Positions 34,629-44,350 of a stretch of 64,000 nt of DNA are shown here, piece after piece. The notes under the pieces were generated by a model, which was not told the DNA's origin, ran no database searches, and saw only the letters and a list, made by a program, of their open reading frames with translations. The DNA comes from Nocardioides furvisabuli (GTDB taxonomy: Bacteria > Actinomycetota > Actinomycetes > Propionibacteriales > Nocardioidaceae), in NCBI RefSeq assembly GCF_021083185.1, contig NZ_JAIGQB010000001.1, positions 248,001 to 312,000 of the forward strand, written 5' to 3'. A program made the position numbers and the translations under genes. Within the stretch, counting starts at the first letter, position 1. Each line of letters opens with the position of its first letter.

Positions 34629-35645
34629 ATGAACCTCGTCGACTGGGACTTCGCCGTGACCGTGGGGTCGAGGGTGGCGGGCCCCGGGCCCGAGGTCAGC
34701 GCCGAGGAGGCTGCTGCCGCCGTGCTGGAGCTGCGCGAGGGCGCGGCGCGCTCCACGCCGCTGGTGCGCGAGTTCACCGGCCTCCACGCCGCCGCTGCCA
34801 CCGCCCCGGTGCTCGTGGTCGACCGCGCCGGCTGGCTGCGGGCCAACGCCGACGGGTTCGCCACGATCCTCGCGCCCATCGTCGACAAGCTGACCGAGAA
34901 GAAGGGCCCGCCGTCGGCGATCGCCGAGGCCATCGGATCCCGCGTGACCGGCGCCGAGGTGGGGCTGATGCTCGGCTTCCTCGGCTCGAAGGTGCTGGGC
35001 CAGTTCGACCCGTTCTTCGCTCCGCACGGCCGCCTGCTGCTGGTGGCGCCCAACATCGTCCACATCGAGCGCGAGCTGTCCGCCGACCCCACCGACTTCC
35101 GGCTGTGGGTGTGCCTGCACGAGGAGACCCACCGCGTGCAGTTCACCGCGAACCCGTGGCTGGGCGACCACCTGCTCGCCCAGATGCACGCGGTGGCCGA
35201 CACCATCGAGCCGAGCGCCCTGCTCGAGGGCCTGCGCCGTGGCGCGGAGTCGATCCGCAGCGGCAACGGCAGCGTGCTCGACCTCGTCTCCTCGCCGGAG
35301 CAGAAGGAGATCCTCGACCGGGTCACCGGGGTGATGTCGCTCCTCGAGGGCCACGCCGACGTGGTGATGGACGGCGTCGGTCCGTCGGTGATCCCGTCCG
35401 TCGCCGAGATCCGCACGAAGTTCAACCAGCGCCGCAAGGGCGCCGGCAGCCTCGACAAGCTGTTGCGCCGGCTCCTGGGCCTCGACGCAAAGATGGCGCA
35501 GTACCGCGACGGTGCGGTCTTCGTGCGCCACGTCGTCGACAAGGTCGGCATGGAGCAGTTCAACGCTGTGTGGACCGGTCCGGAGACGCTGCCGTCCAAG
35601 GCCGAGATCACCGACCCCGACGCGTGGGTCGCCCGCGTGCTGTGA
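34629..35645 (+). CDS. Zinc-dependent metalloprotease (zincin_2/DUF2342)
   Basis: A 338-residue protein with the gluzincin-like motif HEETH (His164, His168) followed by a downstream Glu-containing helix (LLEGHADVVMD). It belongs to an actinobacterial family often annotated as F420-biosynthesis-associated, though the role is unproven. It has no signal peptide. Its place between dacB and tilS is conserved in this phylum. The TGA overlaps the tilS GTG by 3 bases. Confidence 0.88.
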   Translation: MNLVDWDFAVTVGSRVAGPGPEVSAEEAAAAVLELREGAARSTPLVREFTGLHAAAATAPVLVVDRAGWLRANADGFATILAPIVDKLTEKKGPPSAIAEAIGSRVTGAEVGLMLGFLGSKVLGQFDPFFAPHGRLLLVAPNIVHIERELSADPTDFRLWVCLHEETHRVQFTANPWLGDHLLAQMHAVADTIEPSALLEGLRRGAESIRSGNGSVLDLVSSPEQKEILDRVTGVMSLLEGHADVVMDGVGPSVIPSVAEIRTKFNQRRKGAGSLDKLLRRLLGLDAKMAQYRDGAVFVRHVVDKVGMEQFNAVWTGPETLPSKAEITDPDAWVARVL

Positions 35646-36616
35646 CGCTCCACCCGTCGATCGCGGCGGTCCGGCTCCCGGTCCGACGCGCCCTGTCGGT
35701 CCTCGCTCCCGGTGACGTCGTGGTCGTGGCGTGCAGCGGTGGCGCGGACTCGCTCGCGCTCGCATCGGCCGCGGTCTTCGAGGGCCACAAGCGGGCGCTG
35801 CGCGTCGTCGGCGCCACGGTCGACCACGGCCTCCAGCCCGGCTCGGATGCCCAGGCCGAGCGCGTGGTCGCCCAGCTCGCGGCGATGGGCGTCGACGAGA
35901 CGCTGACCGCACGCGTGCGGGTCGACACCGGGGGCGGGACAGGACCGGAGGCCGCCGCCCGGGAGGCGAGGTACGCCGTCCTCGAGCAGGTCGCCGAGCA
36001 CTTCGGCGCGCGGGCGGTGCTGCTCGGGCACACCCTGGACGACCAGGCCGAGACGGTGCTGCTCGGCCTGGCCCGCGGCTCGGGCGGACGCTCGCTGCAG
36101 GGCATGCGGCCCGGCTTCGGGGTCTTCGTGCGTCCGCTGCTCGGCGTACGCCGTGACGACACCGTCACCGCCTGCCAGGTCGAGGGCCTCGACGTCTGGG
36201 ACGACCCGCACAACCACGACCCGGGCTACACCCGGGTCCGGGTGCGCGAGCGGGTGCTGCCGGTCCTCGAGTCCGAGCTCGGCCCGGGGGTCGCGTCGGC
36301 GCTGGCGCGCACGGCCGACCGGCTGCGGGAGGACACGGCCCTCCTCGACGACCTCGCGAGCGCTGCGCTGGAGCGGGTGCGCCGCGACGTCGGCCTCGAC
36401 GTGGACGTCCTCGCCGCCGAACCGCCGGCGATCCGCCACCGGGTCGTCCACCGTGCCGCCCTCGACGCGGGCGCCCCGGCCTCGGAGCTCAATCGCGACC
36501 ACGTCCTGTCCGTCGACGCGCTCCTCACCGGCTGGCGCGGGCAGAAGTGGATCGACCTCCCGGGCCCGCTGCGTGCGCTGCGACGTGACGGGATCCTGGC
36601 CTTCGAGCGTCCCTGA
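35642..36616 (+). CDS. tilS: tRNA(Ile)-lysidine synthetase
   Basis: A 324-residue N-type ATP pyrophosphatase with PP-loop SGGADS (32-37), GATVDHGLQPGSD and GHTLDDQAETVLL. It adds lysine to C34 of the CAU tRNA so that it reads AUA, an essential function. It lacks the long C-terminal domains of enterobacterial TilS, usual for actinobacteria. The next conserved gene should be hpt; a DUF559 gene and repeats intervene. Confidence 0.94.
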   Translation: MTLHPSIAAVRLPVRRALSVLAPGDVVVVACSGGADSLALASAAVFEGHKRALRVVGATVDHGLQPGSDAQAERVVAQLAAMGVDETLTARVRVDTGGGTGPEAAAREARYAVLEQVAEHFGARAVLLGHTLDDQAETVLLGLARGSGGRSLQGMRPGFGVFVRPLLGVRRDDTVTACQVEGLDVWDDPHNHDPGYTRVRVRERVLPVLESELGPGVASALARTADRLREDTALLDDLASAALERVRRDVGLDVDVLAAEPPAIRHRVVHRAALDAGAPASELNRDHVLSVDALLTGWRGQKWIDLPGPLRALRRDGILAFERP

Positions 36617-36629
36617 GTCCGGCGACGCT

Positions 36630-36657
36630 GGATTTCCACTCGCTCGAGTGGAAGTCC
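36630..36657. repeat. 28-bp palindromic repeat, copy 1
   Basis: Outer arms GGATTTCCACTCG / CGAGTGGAAGTCC around CT; one arm mismatch. Followed by TTCGCCGGTCGAGCGTGGA. Copy 2 starts 64 bp downstream. Confidence 0.9.
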
Positions 36658-36693
36658 TTCGCCGGTCGAGCGTGGACAGCCCCTCGACCGCCT

Positions 36694-36721
36694 GGACTTC
36701 CGCTCCTGTGAGTGGAAGTCC
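36694..36721. repeat. 28-bp palindromic repeat, copy 2
   Basis: Arms GGACTTCCGCTC / GAGTGGAAGTCC around a 4-nt centre. Followed by ATTGCCGGGACCGCGG, like the context of copy 4. Confidence 0.9.
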
Positions 36722-36792
36722 ATTGCCGGGACCGCGGTGGTGCCTGTGGATGACGTACGCCGTCCCTGCTCGTTCGTGGGCACGCTGGATCG

Positions 36793-37728
36793 ATGCACCG
36801 CAACCGCCCCTTCGACCGGCGCCAGCCGTTTCCCCGGTTCCGGGCGCTCCAGGCGGGCCTGCCGCGTTCGGTGGTCGACTCCCCGGCCTTCCGGCGCCTC
36901 CTGCACGGAGTGATCGTCGACGCGGACGTCCCCGACTCCGCCCTGCTGCGGGTCAAGGCCGCTCTCGCCTGCTTCTTCGACGACGCGCACGCCAGCCATG
37001 CGTCGGCAGCCCGCGTCTGGGGCGTGCCGGTGAAGACCCGTCCCGGGGAGCACGTCAGCGTGCCCGAGGACGGTCAACGCCTGCGACGCGCGGGCGTCAC
37101 CAGCCACCACCGACCCGACGCCGCGGTGGTCGTACGCCGGGGGGTGCGGGTGTCCGTCCTCACCGACCTCTTCGTCGAGCTCGCGGAGGAGCTCGCGCTC
37201 GTCGAGCTCGTCGTCGCCGGCGACTGGATGGTGCGTCGCCACGGCGTACGCGTCGCGGACCTCCGACGCGCGGCGCGGGACGCTCCCGGGCGCGCGGGCG
37301 CCCTCGCTCGCAGGGCGGCGAGCCACGTCCGCGCCCGCGTCGACTCGCCGATGGAGTCGCGCCTGCGGATGCTGCTCGTGCTCGCCGGCATCCCCGAGCC
37401 CCGCGTCAACATGAGCGTGCACGACGTCGACGGCCAACCGGTGCGGCGATTCGACCTGAGCTGGCCGGAGGTGCGCGTGATCGTGGAGTACGACGGTCGC
37501 CACCACGTGGAGCGGATCGAGCAGTGGGAGTCCGACCTCGCGCGGCGCGAGGAGATCGACGACGAGGGATGGCGGATCCTCGTGGTCGTCGCGTCGGGCG
37601 TCTACGTCGACCCCGGACGGACGGTCGAGCGCGTGCACGGCCTGCTTCGCGCGCGCGGCCTCGAGGGACTGCCCGAGCGGCCGAGCCCGGACTGGCGCCC
37701 GCACTTCCCGGGGCGGGAGGCGGCCTGA
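36793..37728 (+). CDS. DUF559 (Vsr-like) endonuclease-domain protein
   Basis: A 311-residue two-domain protein. Residues 1-100 resemble the winged-helix N-terminus seen in AbiEi-like and other DUF559 proteins. The C-terminal DUF559 domain has the PD-(D/E)xK-like constellation: Glu188 (MESRLRML), Asp221 (RFDLSW), Glu232 (VIVEYDGRHH) and the closing GWRILVVV strand. Relatives include very-short-patch-repair-like nucleases of unknown target. It interrupts the conserved tilS-hpt order and is bracketed by paired 28-bp palindromes; its stop codon lies across the first base of copy 3. It may act on those repeats; that is a hypothesis. Confidence 0.85.
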   Translation: MHRNRPFDRRQPFPRFRALQAGLPRSVVDSPAFRRLLHGVIVDADVPDSALLRVKAALACFFDDAHASHASAARVWGVPVKTRPGEHVSVPEDGQRLRRAGVTSHHRPDAAVVVRRGVRVSVLTDLFVELAEELALVELVVAGDWMVRRHGVRVADLRRAARDAPGRAGALARRAASHVRARVDSPMESRLRMLLVLAGIPEPRVNMSVHDVDGQPVRRFDLSWPEVRVIVEYDGRHHVERIEQWESDLARREEIDDEGWRILVVVASGVYVDPGRTVERVHGLLRARGLEGLPERPSPDWRPHFPGREAA

Positions 37729-37754
37729 ACTTCCGCGCGTACGGGTGGAAGTGC
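37727..37754. repeat. 28-bp palindromic repeat, copy 3
   Basis: Core CTTCCGCGCGTACGGGTGGAAG keeps the inner arms but the outer bases have drifted (GAA / TGC). Followed by ATCGTCGGTCGAGCGCGGA, matching copy 1 context. It overlaps the last bases of the DUF559 stop codon. Confidence 0.85.
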
Positions 37755-37790
37755 ATCGTCGGTCGAGCGCGGAAGGGTGATCCGGGGCCT

Positions 37791-37818
37791 GAACTTCCGC
37801 GCGCACGAGTGGAAATGC
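37791..37818. repeat. 28-bp palindromic repeat, copy 4
   Basis: Starts exactly 64 bp after copy 3, the same spacing as copies 1 and 2. The outer bases are changed as in copy 3. Followed by ATCGGGTGGGGACCGCG, like copy 2 context. Confidence 0.85.
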
Positions 37819-37852
37819 ATCGGGTGGGGACCGCGCACCCGGACCAGCGCCC

Positions 37853-37858
37853 TAGGCT
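37853..37858 (+). promoter_or_regulatory. -10 box of hpt, leaderless
   Basis: TAGGCT with exactly 6 nt before the hpt ATG at 37865. Confidence 0.5.
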
Positions 37859-37864
37859 GCGTCC

Positions 37865-38416
37865 ATGGACTCGTCCCACGTGGAGCACGACCTGGTCAAC
37901 GTCCTCTTCACCGAGGCCCAGATCCAGCAGAGGCTGGGGGAGATGGCCCTCCAGATCACCGACGACTACGCCGGTCGCGACCTGCTCGTGGTCGGTGTGC
38001 TGCGTGGCGCGGTGATGGTGATGGCCGACCTCGCGCGAGCGATGCCCGGTCACCTGGAGATGGACTGGATGGCGGTCAGCTCCTACGGCTCCGGCACCAA
38101 GTCCAGCGGCGTCGTGCGGATCCTCAAGGACCTCGACACCGACATCAGCGGTCGCGACGTGCTGATCGTCGACGAGATCATCGACACCGGCCTCACGCTG
38201 AGCTGGCTGGTCAACAACCTCTCCAGCCGCAACCCGGCCAGCGTCGAGATCGCCACTCTCCTGCGCAAGCCGGAGGCGCTGTCGATGCCGGTGGAGCCGA
38301 AGTACGTCGGCTGGGACATCCCCAACGAGTTCGTCGTCGGCTACGGCCTCGACTACCGCGAGCGCTACCGCAACCTGCGTGACATCGGCACCCTCGCACC
38401 CCACGTCTACTCCTGA
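37865..38416 (+). CDS. hpt: Hypoxanthine phosphoribosyltransferase
   Basis: A 183-residue type I phosphoribosyltransferase. The PRPP-binding motif is VLIVDEIIDTGLTLS, with the flexible-loop region SSYGSGTKSSG and the purine-site VKY-like segment EPKYVGWDIPNEFVVGYG. It salvages hypoxanthine and guanine to IMP and GMP. The order hpt-ftsH-folE is conserved in actinobacteria. It has its own leaderless-type promoter. Confidence 0.95.
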   Translation: MDSSHVEHDLVNVLFTEAQIQQRLGEMALQITDDYAGRDLLVVGVLRGAVMVMADLARAMPGHLEMDWMAVSSYGSGTKSSGVVRILKDLDTDISGRDVLIVDEIIDTGLTLSWLVNNLSSRNPASVEIATLLRKPEALSMPVEPKYVGWDIPNEFVVGYGLDYRERYRNLRDIGTLAPHVYS

Positions 38417-38428
38417 GCGGGTCGCGCG

Positions 38429-38469
38429 CGGGCGCCCGGCTTCACCCTGCCTGAAACAATGGGCGCCCG
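38429..38469 (+). terminator. Hairpin between hpt and ftsH
   Basis: CGGGCGCCC (38429-38437) and GGGCGCCCG (38461-38469) can form a 9-bp stem with a 23-nt loop. It may end hpt transcription. Confidence 0.4.
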
Positions 38470-38518
38470 AGCGGCCTGTAGCGTCGCCCCACCAACTCCG
38501 AACCGGTGAAAGTTGCCT

Positions 38519-40578
<2,060 letters not shown>

Positions 40579-40582
<4 letters not shown>

Positions 40583-41199
40583 CCGACCCGGTCACCGTCC
40601 CGGAGCGTGCGCCCGAGGACGTCCCGGACTTCGACCACGAGCGCGCGGAAGCCGCCGTGCGCGAGCTGCTCCACGCGATCGGGGAGGACCCCGAACGTGA
40701 GGGCCTGCTCGAGACCCCGGCCCGCGTCGCCCGGGCGTACGCCGAGCTGACGCAGGGCCTGCGCCAGACCGCGGAGGACGTGCTCACCACCACCTTCGAC
40801 CTCGGCCACGAGGAGATGGTGCTCGTGCGCGACATCGAGCTGTGGTCGATGTGCGAGCACCACCTCGTGCCGTTCACCGGCGTGGCGCACGTCGGCTACA
40901 TCCCTTCCGAGACCGGCAAGATCACCGGTCTGTCGAAGCTCGCGCGCCTCGTCGACGTCTACGCCAAGCGCCCGCAGGTGCAGGAGCGGCTCACCACGCA
41001 GGTCGCCGACTCCCTCATGGAGATCCTCGAGGCGCGCGGCGTCATCGTGGTGATCGAGGCCGAGCACCTCTGCATGACGATGCGCGGCGTCAAGAAGGCC
41101 GGTGCCCGCACCATCACCTCCGCGGTCCGCGGCGCGTTCCTCACCCACCAGGCGACGCGCGCCGAGGCGATGGCGCTGATCCACTCAGGCACCAGGTGA
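40579..41199 (+). CDS. folE: GTP cyclohydrolase I
   Basis: A 206-residue FolE1 with zinc and catalytic motifs [18 protein letters not shown] and a second Cys in [13 protein letters not shown]. It makes dihydroneopterin triphosphate, the first step of folate synthesis. It begins in the ftsH stop and ends in the folP start (GTGA), forming an overlapped fol operon. Confidence 0.95.
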
Positions 41200-42077
41200 C
41201 CGAGGGCGCCGTCCGCCACGCCCCCCGGGTGATGGGGATCGTCAACGTCACCCCCGACTCCTTCTCCGACGGCGGTCGCTACGACACCACCGAGCGGGCC
41301 GTGGCCCACGGACGCGCGCTGCTCGCCGACGGTGCCGACCTGCTCGACATCGGGGGCGAGTCCACGCGGCCCGGTGCGACCCGTCCGCTGGTGGCCGAGG
41401 AGCTCGACCGGGTCGTCCCGGTGATCCGTGAGCTCGCCGGTGGCGGGGCGGTCGTCTCGGTCGACACGATGCGCGCCGAGGTCGCCGAGGCGGCGCTCGG
41501 GGCGGGAGCAGCCATCGTCAACGACGTCTCCGGCGGCCTGGCCGACCCGCGGATCCTCGACGTCGTCGCGGCGGCCGGCGCGACCTACGTCGCGATGCAC
41601 TGGCGCGCCCACGCCGACCGGATGCGGGACTTCACCGACTACTCCCCGGACGGCGTCGTGGCGTCCGTGCGCCGTGAGCTCACCGAGCGCCTGTCCGCGG
41701 CCGAGGCCGCCGGCATCGCGCGCGAGCGGATCGTCCTGGACCCCGGGCTGGGCTTCGCCAAGGAGCCCCACCACAACTGGGAGCTGCTGGAGAACCTCGA
41801 CCAGCTGGCCGCCCTCGGCTGCCCGCTGCTCGTCGGCGCGAGCCGCAAGTCGTTCCTCGGTGCCCTGCTGGCCACCGACGGCGTCGCCCGCCCGGTCGAG
41901 GACCGCGAGCACGCCCACGCCGCGCTGGTCGCCGTGCTGGCCGGTCGCAGCGTCGACGTGCTGCGCGTGCACGACGTACGCGCCACGCGTGACGCGCTGG
42001 CCGTGGCGGCCGCGATGGGCGTACGCCACGAGGACGAGCCCCACCTGCCGGCCCACCGGAAGAAGGACGAAGGATGA
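41196..42077 (+). CDS. folP: Dihydropteroate synthase
   Basis: A 293-residue TIM-barrel enzyme. Signatures [16 protein letters not shown] and [11 protein letters not shown] mark the pterin and pyrophosphate sites, with [12 protein letters not shown] near the C-terminus. It joins p-aminobenzoate to the pterin and is the sulfonamide target. GTG start overlapping folE; 3' end overlaps folB by 4 bp. Confidence 0.95.
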   Translation: MTEGAVRHAPRVMGIVNVTPDSFSDGGRYDTTERAVAHGRALLADGADLLDIGGESTRPGATRPLVAEELDRVVPVIRELAGGGAVVSVDTMRAEVAEAALGAGAAIVNDVSGGLADPRILDVVAAAGATYVAMHWRAHADRMRDFTDYSPDGVVASVRRELTERLSAAEAAGIARERIVLDPGLGFAKEPHHNWELLENLDQLAALGCPLLVGASRKSFLGALLATDGVARPVEDREHAHAALVAVLAGRSVDVLRVHDVRATRDALAVAAAMGVRHEDEPHLPAHRKKDEG

Positions 42078-42487
42078 CCGACGAGCCCATCGGGACGGGC
42101 GCAGGGCGCCCTCCCCAGGATCAGCTCTCGATCACAGGAATCGAGTGCTTCGCCCACCACGGTGTCTTCGACTTCGAGAAGCGCGAGGGCCAGGTCTTCG
42201 TCGTCGACCTCGTCCTCGGCATCGACACCCGGGCGGCGGCCGCCTCCGACGACCTCGAGGACACCGTGAACTACGGCTCCCTCACCATGGACGTGAAGGC
42301 CGCAGTGGAGCGCGACCCGGTCGACCTGATAGAAACCGTCGCGCAACGCATCGCCGATGTGTGCCTGTTGGACCCTCGTGTTGAATGGGCGCGAGTCACG
42401 CTCCACAAACCTGATGCACCCATCGACGCGACGTACTCGGACGTCGCGCTGACGATCACCAGAACGCGAGGCAACGCTCATGACTGA
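42074..42487 (+). CDS. folB: Dihydroneopterin aldolase
   Basis: A 137-residue FolB with the motif GIECFAHHGVFDFEKREGQ and the later VNYGSL and KPDAPI segments. It converts dihydroneopterin to hydroxymethyl-dihydropterin. About 100 bp in its second half (42330-42430) are richer in A/T than the rest of the operon, without loss of family similarity. The 3' end overlaps folK by 8 bp. Confidence 0.95.
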   Translation: MTDEPIGTGAGRPPQDQLSITGIECFAHHGVFDFEKREGQVFVVDLVLGIDTRAAAASDDLEDTVNYGSLTMDVKAAVERDPVDLIETVAQRIADVCLLDPRVEWARVTLHKPDAPIDATYSDVALTITRTRGNAHD

Positions 42488-43049
42488 GACCCCCAACCCC
42501 AACATCGTGGACACCGACTCCCTCACCGGAGAGATGCACCCGATCCGGCGGGTGGTGGTGGCTCTCGGATCCAACCTCGGGGAGCGGATGGCCACGCTGC
42601 AGGGTGCGGTCGAGGCGCTCGCCGACACCCCTGACTTCTTCGTCACCGGCGTCTCCCCGGTCTACGAGACCGACCCGGTGGACGCTCCCGAGGGCTCCGG
42701 CCCCTACCTCAACGCCGTGCTCCTGGCCGACACCACGCTGCCCGCCCGCCGCCTGATGGAGCGCGCGCTGGCGATCGAGGACGCCTTCGAGCGCGAGCGG
42801 GGCGAGGTCCGCAACGCGCCCCGCACCCTCGACGTCGACCTCATCGTGGTCGGCGACCGCCGCTCCAACGAGGACTTCCTGCGCCTGCCGCACCCGCGCG
42901 CCCACGAGCGCGCCTTCGTGCTTCAGCCGTGGCACGACCTCGAGCCCGACGCCGTGTTCCCCGAGCGGGGGCCGATCGCCGATCTCCTCGACACCACCGA
43001 CGTCACCGGGGTGCGCAGGCGCGAGGACCTCGCGCTCGAGGTCGGGTGA
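42480..43049 (+). CDS. folK: Hydroxymethyl-dihydropterin pyrophosphokinase
   Basis: A 189-residue HPPK: VVALGSNLGERMATLQ at the N-terminus, SPVYETDPV, and the metal/ATP signature RTLDVDLIVVGD with HPRAHERAFVL. It activates the pterin for FolP. A 20-30-residue N-terminal extension precedes the core. The TGA overlaps the DUF3180 GTG (GTGA). Confidence 0.95.
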   Translation: MTETPNPNIVDTDSLTGEMHPIRRVVVALGSNLGERMATLQGAVEALADTPDFFVTGVSPVYETDPVDAPEGSGPYLNAVLLADTTLPARRLMERALAIEDAFERERGEVRNAPRTLDVDLIVVGDRRSNEDFLRLPHPRAHERAFVLQPWHDLEPDAVFPERGPIADLLDTTDVTGVRRREDLALEVG

Positions 43050-43540
43050 GGGACCCCGAGCCCGAGGAGGAGCGCCCGGAGCCGCGCGGCACCCTGCACC
43101 CCACCTCGGCGGGCGCGCTGACGACCCTCGCGGTCGTCGGCCTCGTCGCGGGGTGGGGACTGCACCCGCTCATGGACCGGCTCGTGGGACGACCGCCCCT
43201 GGTCTCGTGGGTGCAGGCCCTGGCTCTGGTGCTGGTGGCCGCGATCATGTCGTTCGTCGCCTGGCAGACCTGGCAGACCGTGCAGGTGCGAGGCGAGCGC
43301 CTCGAGCCGCACCGCTCGGTGAACCGGCTCGTCCTGGCCCGGGCCTGCGCGCTGGCGGGCGCGCTCGTGACCGCCGGCTACGTCGGCTACGCCATCAGCT
43401 GGTTGGGCGACGAGTCCGCGCTGGCGGACCGCTGGATCGTCCGCTCGGTCGTCGCCGCGCTCGGCGCGGCGGGCGTGATGCTCGCCTCGCTGGTGCTGGA
43501 GCGTGCGTGTCGCACCGACGGGGGCCGACCGCGGCCCTAG
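43046..43540 (+). CDS. DUF3180 family membrane protein
   Basis: A 164-residue protein with four hydrophobic segments, recognised as DUF3180 by its place after folK and by sequence features such as HPTSAGALTTLAVVGLVAGW. The family is restricted to actinobacteria and has no known function. The TAG stop provides the first bases of the next gene's -10 box. Confidence 0.85.
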   Translation: MRDPEPEEERPEPRGTLHPTSAGALTTLAVVGLVAGWGLHPLMDRLVGRPPLVSWVQALALVLVAAIMSFVAWQTWQTVQVRGERLEPHRSVNRLVLARACALAGALVTAGYVGYAISWLGDESALADRWIVRSVVAALGAAGVMLASLVLERACRTDGGRPRP

Positions 43541-43543
43541 TCT
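43538..43543 (+). promoter_or_regulatory. -10 box overlapping the DUF3180 stop
   Basis: TAGTCT; its TAG is the DUF3180 stop, and 6 nt separate it from the ATG at 43550. Confidence 0.5.
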
Positions 43544-43549
43544 GGCGCC

Positions 43550-44167
43550 ATGTCCTCCCAGCAGCCTCAGCAGTCACAGGCGTCCCGCACCCCGGCTCGT
43601 CGCCGCCAGCGCAGCACGCGCCTGGTCGTGGCCGTGGCCCTGCTCGCCGTCTCCGCCGCGATCGTCCTCGGCGCCCTCGCGTCGTCGTCGGCCGGCCTCA
43701 CCGCCGTCGCTGCTGTCCTCGCCGTGGTCCTCGGTGCCGCCGCGACCCGCATCACGCACTCCGAGGTGATGCAGGCCCGTCGCGACGCCGCGCGTGAGCG
43801 TGCCGAGCAGGCCCAGGAGTACCGCGCCCTCACCGAGCGGCGTACGGCCGAGTCCGCGGTGTTCGCCGCCGACATGCGCCGCAAGATCCTCGAGCGCGAG
43901 GAGGCCATCGACGTGCTCGAGCGGGCCCTGTCGTCGGCGCAGAAGAACGCCGCCGAGCAGACCCTCAAGCGCGGCCAGGAGGCTCGTCGTGCCGACGCTG
44001 CCGACGCCGGCCGCGAGGCCGCCGAGCGCGGTCGCGACGAGGCCGAGACCCGTGCGGCCGAGGCGATCGTCATCATCGCCGAGCTCGAGGCCGAGATCGA
44101 CGTCGTGCGCGCCGAGCTCGACTCGCTGCGCGCCGCTGCCGCGCGCCGCAACCACCGCAGCGCCTGA
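43550..44167 (+). CDS. Hypothetical membrane protein with long coiled coil
   Basis: A 205-residue protein. A basic, Gln/Ser-rich N-terminus (1-24) is followed by two adjacent membrane helices (about 25-68) and then a charged Ala/Glu/Arg-rich helix of about 130 residues predicted to be coiled coil. Such proteins often tether or scaffold at the membrane. Function unknown. A GC hairpin follows its stop. Confidence 0.75.
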   Translation: MSSQQPQQSQASRTPARRRQRSTRLVVAVALLAVSAAIVLGALASSSAGLTAVAAVLAVVLGAAATRITHSEVMQARRDAARERAEQAQEYRALTERRTAESAVFAADMRRKILEREEAIDVLERALSSAQKNAAEQTLKRGQEARRADAADAGREAAERGRDEAETRAAEAIVIIAELEAEIDVVRAELDSLRAAAARRNHRSA

Positions 44168-44173
44168 CCACCT

Positions 44174-44194
44174 CGCCCCGGTTCCCCCGGGGCG
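44174..44194 (+). terminator. GC hairpin after the coiled-coil gene
   Basis: CGCCCCGG and CCGGGGCG form a perfect 8-bp stem with a 5-nt loop, 7 nt past the stop codon. No T-tract. It directly abuts the 118-bp inverted-repeat element. Confidence 0.55.
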
Positions 44195-44311
44195 GTGAGT
44201 GAGACATCTTTCCAGCGCCGAGAACCTGCTCCACGCACCACCGCCCGAGCTGATGCCGGGTGCGCGGTGGGTGAGGCAGGTTCTCTGCCGTCCGAACATG
44301 TACCACTCACC
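44194..44311. repeat. 118-bp near-palindromic element
   Basis: Two arms of about 50 bp face each other around a 15-bp centre. Matching blocks are GGTGAGTG / CACTCACC at the outer edges, an ACAT block inside them, GAGAACCTGC / GCAGGTTCTC, and CACNCACC innermost. The arms are similar along most of their length, so the element looks like two inverted copies of one sequence. It fills the space before the tandem-GNAT gene. Confidence 0.85.
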
Positions 44312-44350
44312 GCTGCGCCCGACGGCCGCCAGTTCGTGGAGTACGGAACA

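Noticed and set aside
36630..37818. The four regularly spaced 28-bp palindromes as a CRISPR array
   Set aside because: Only two copies on each side of a gene, the spacers of the two pairs are related to each other rather than unique, and no cas gene is present.
44195..44350. N-terminal extension of the tandem-GNAT protein from GTG 44195
   Set aside because: It would translate the near-palindromic element and adds residues without family similarity; ATG 44351 fits better.
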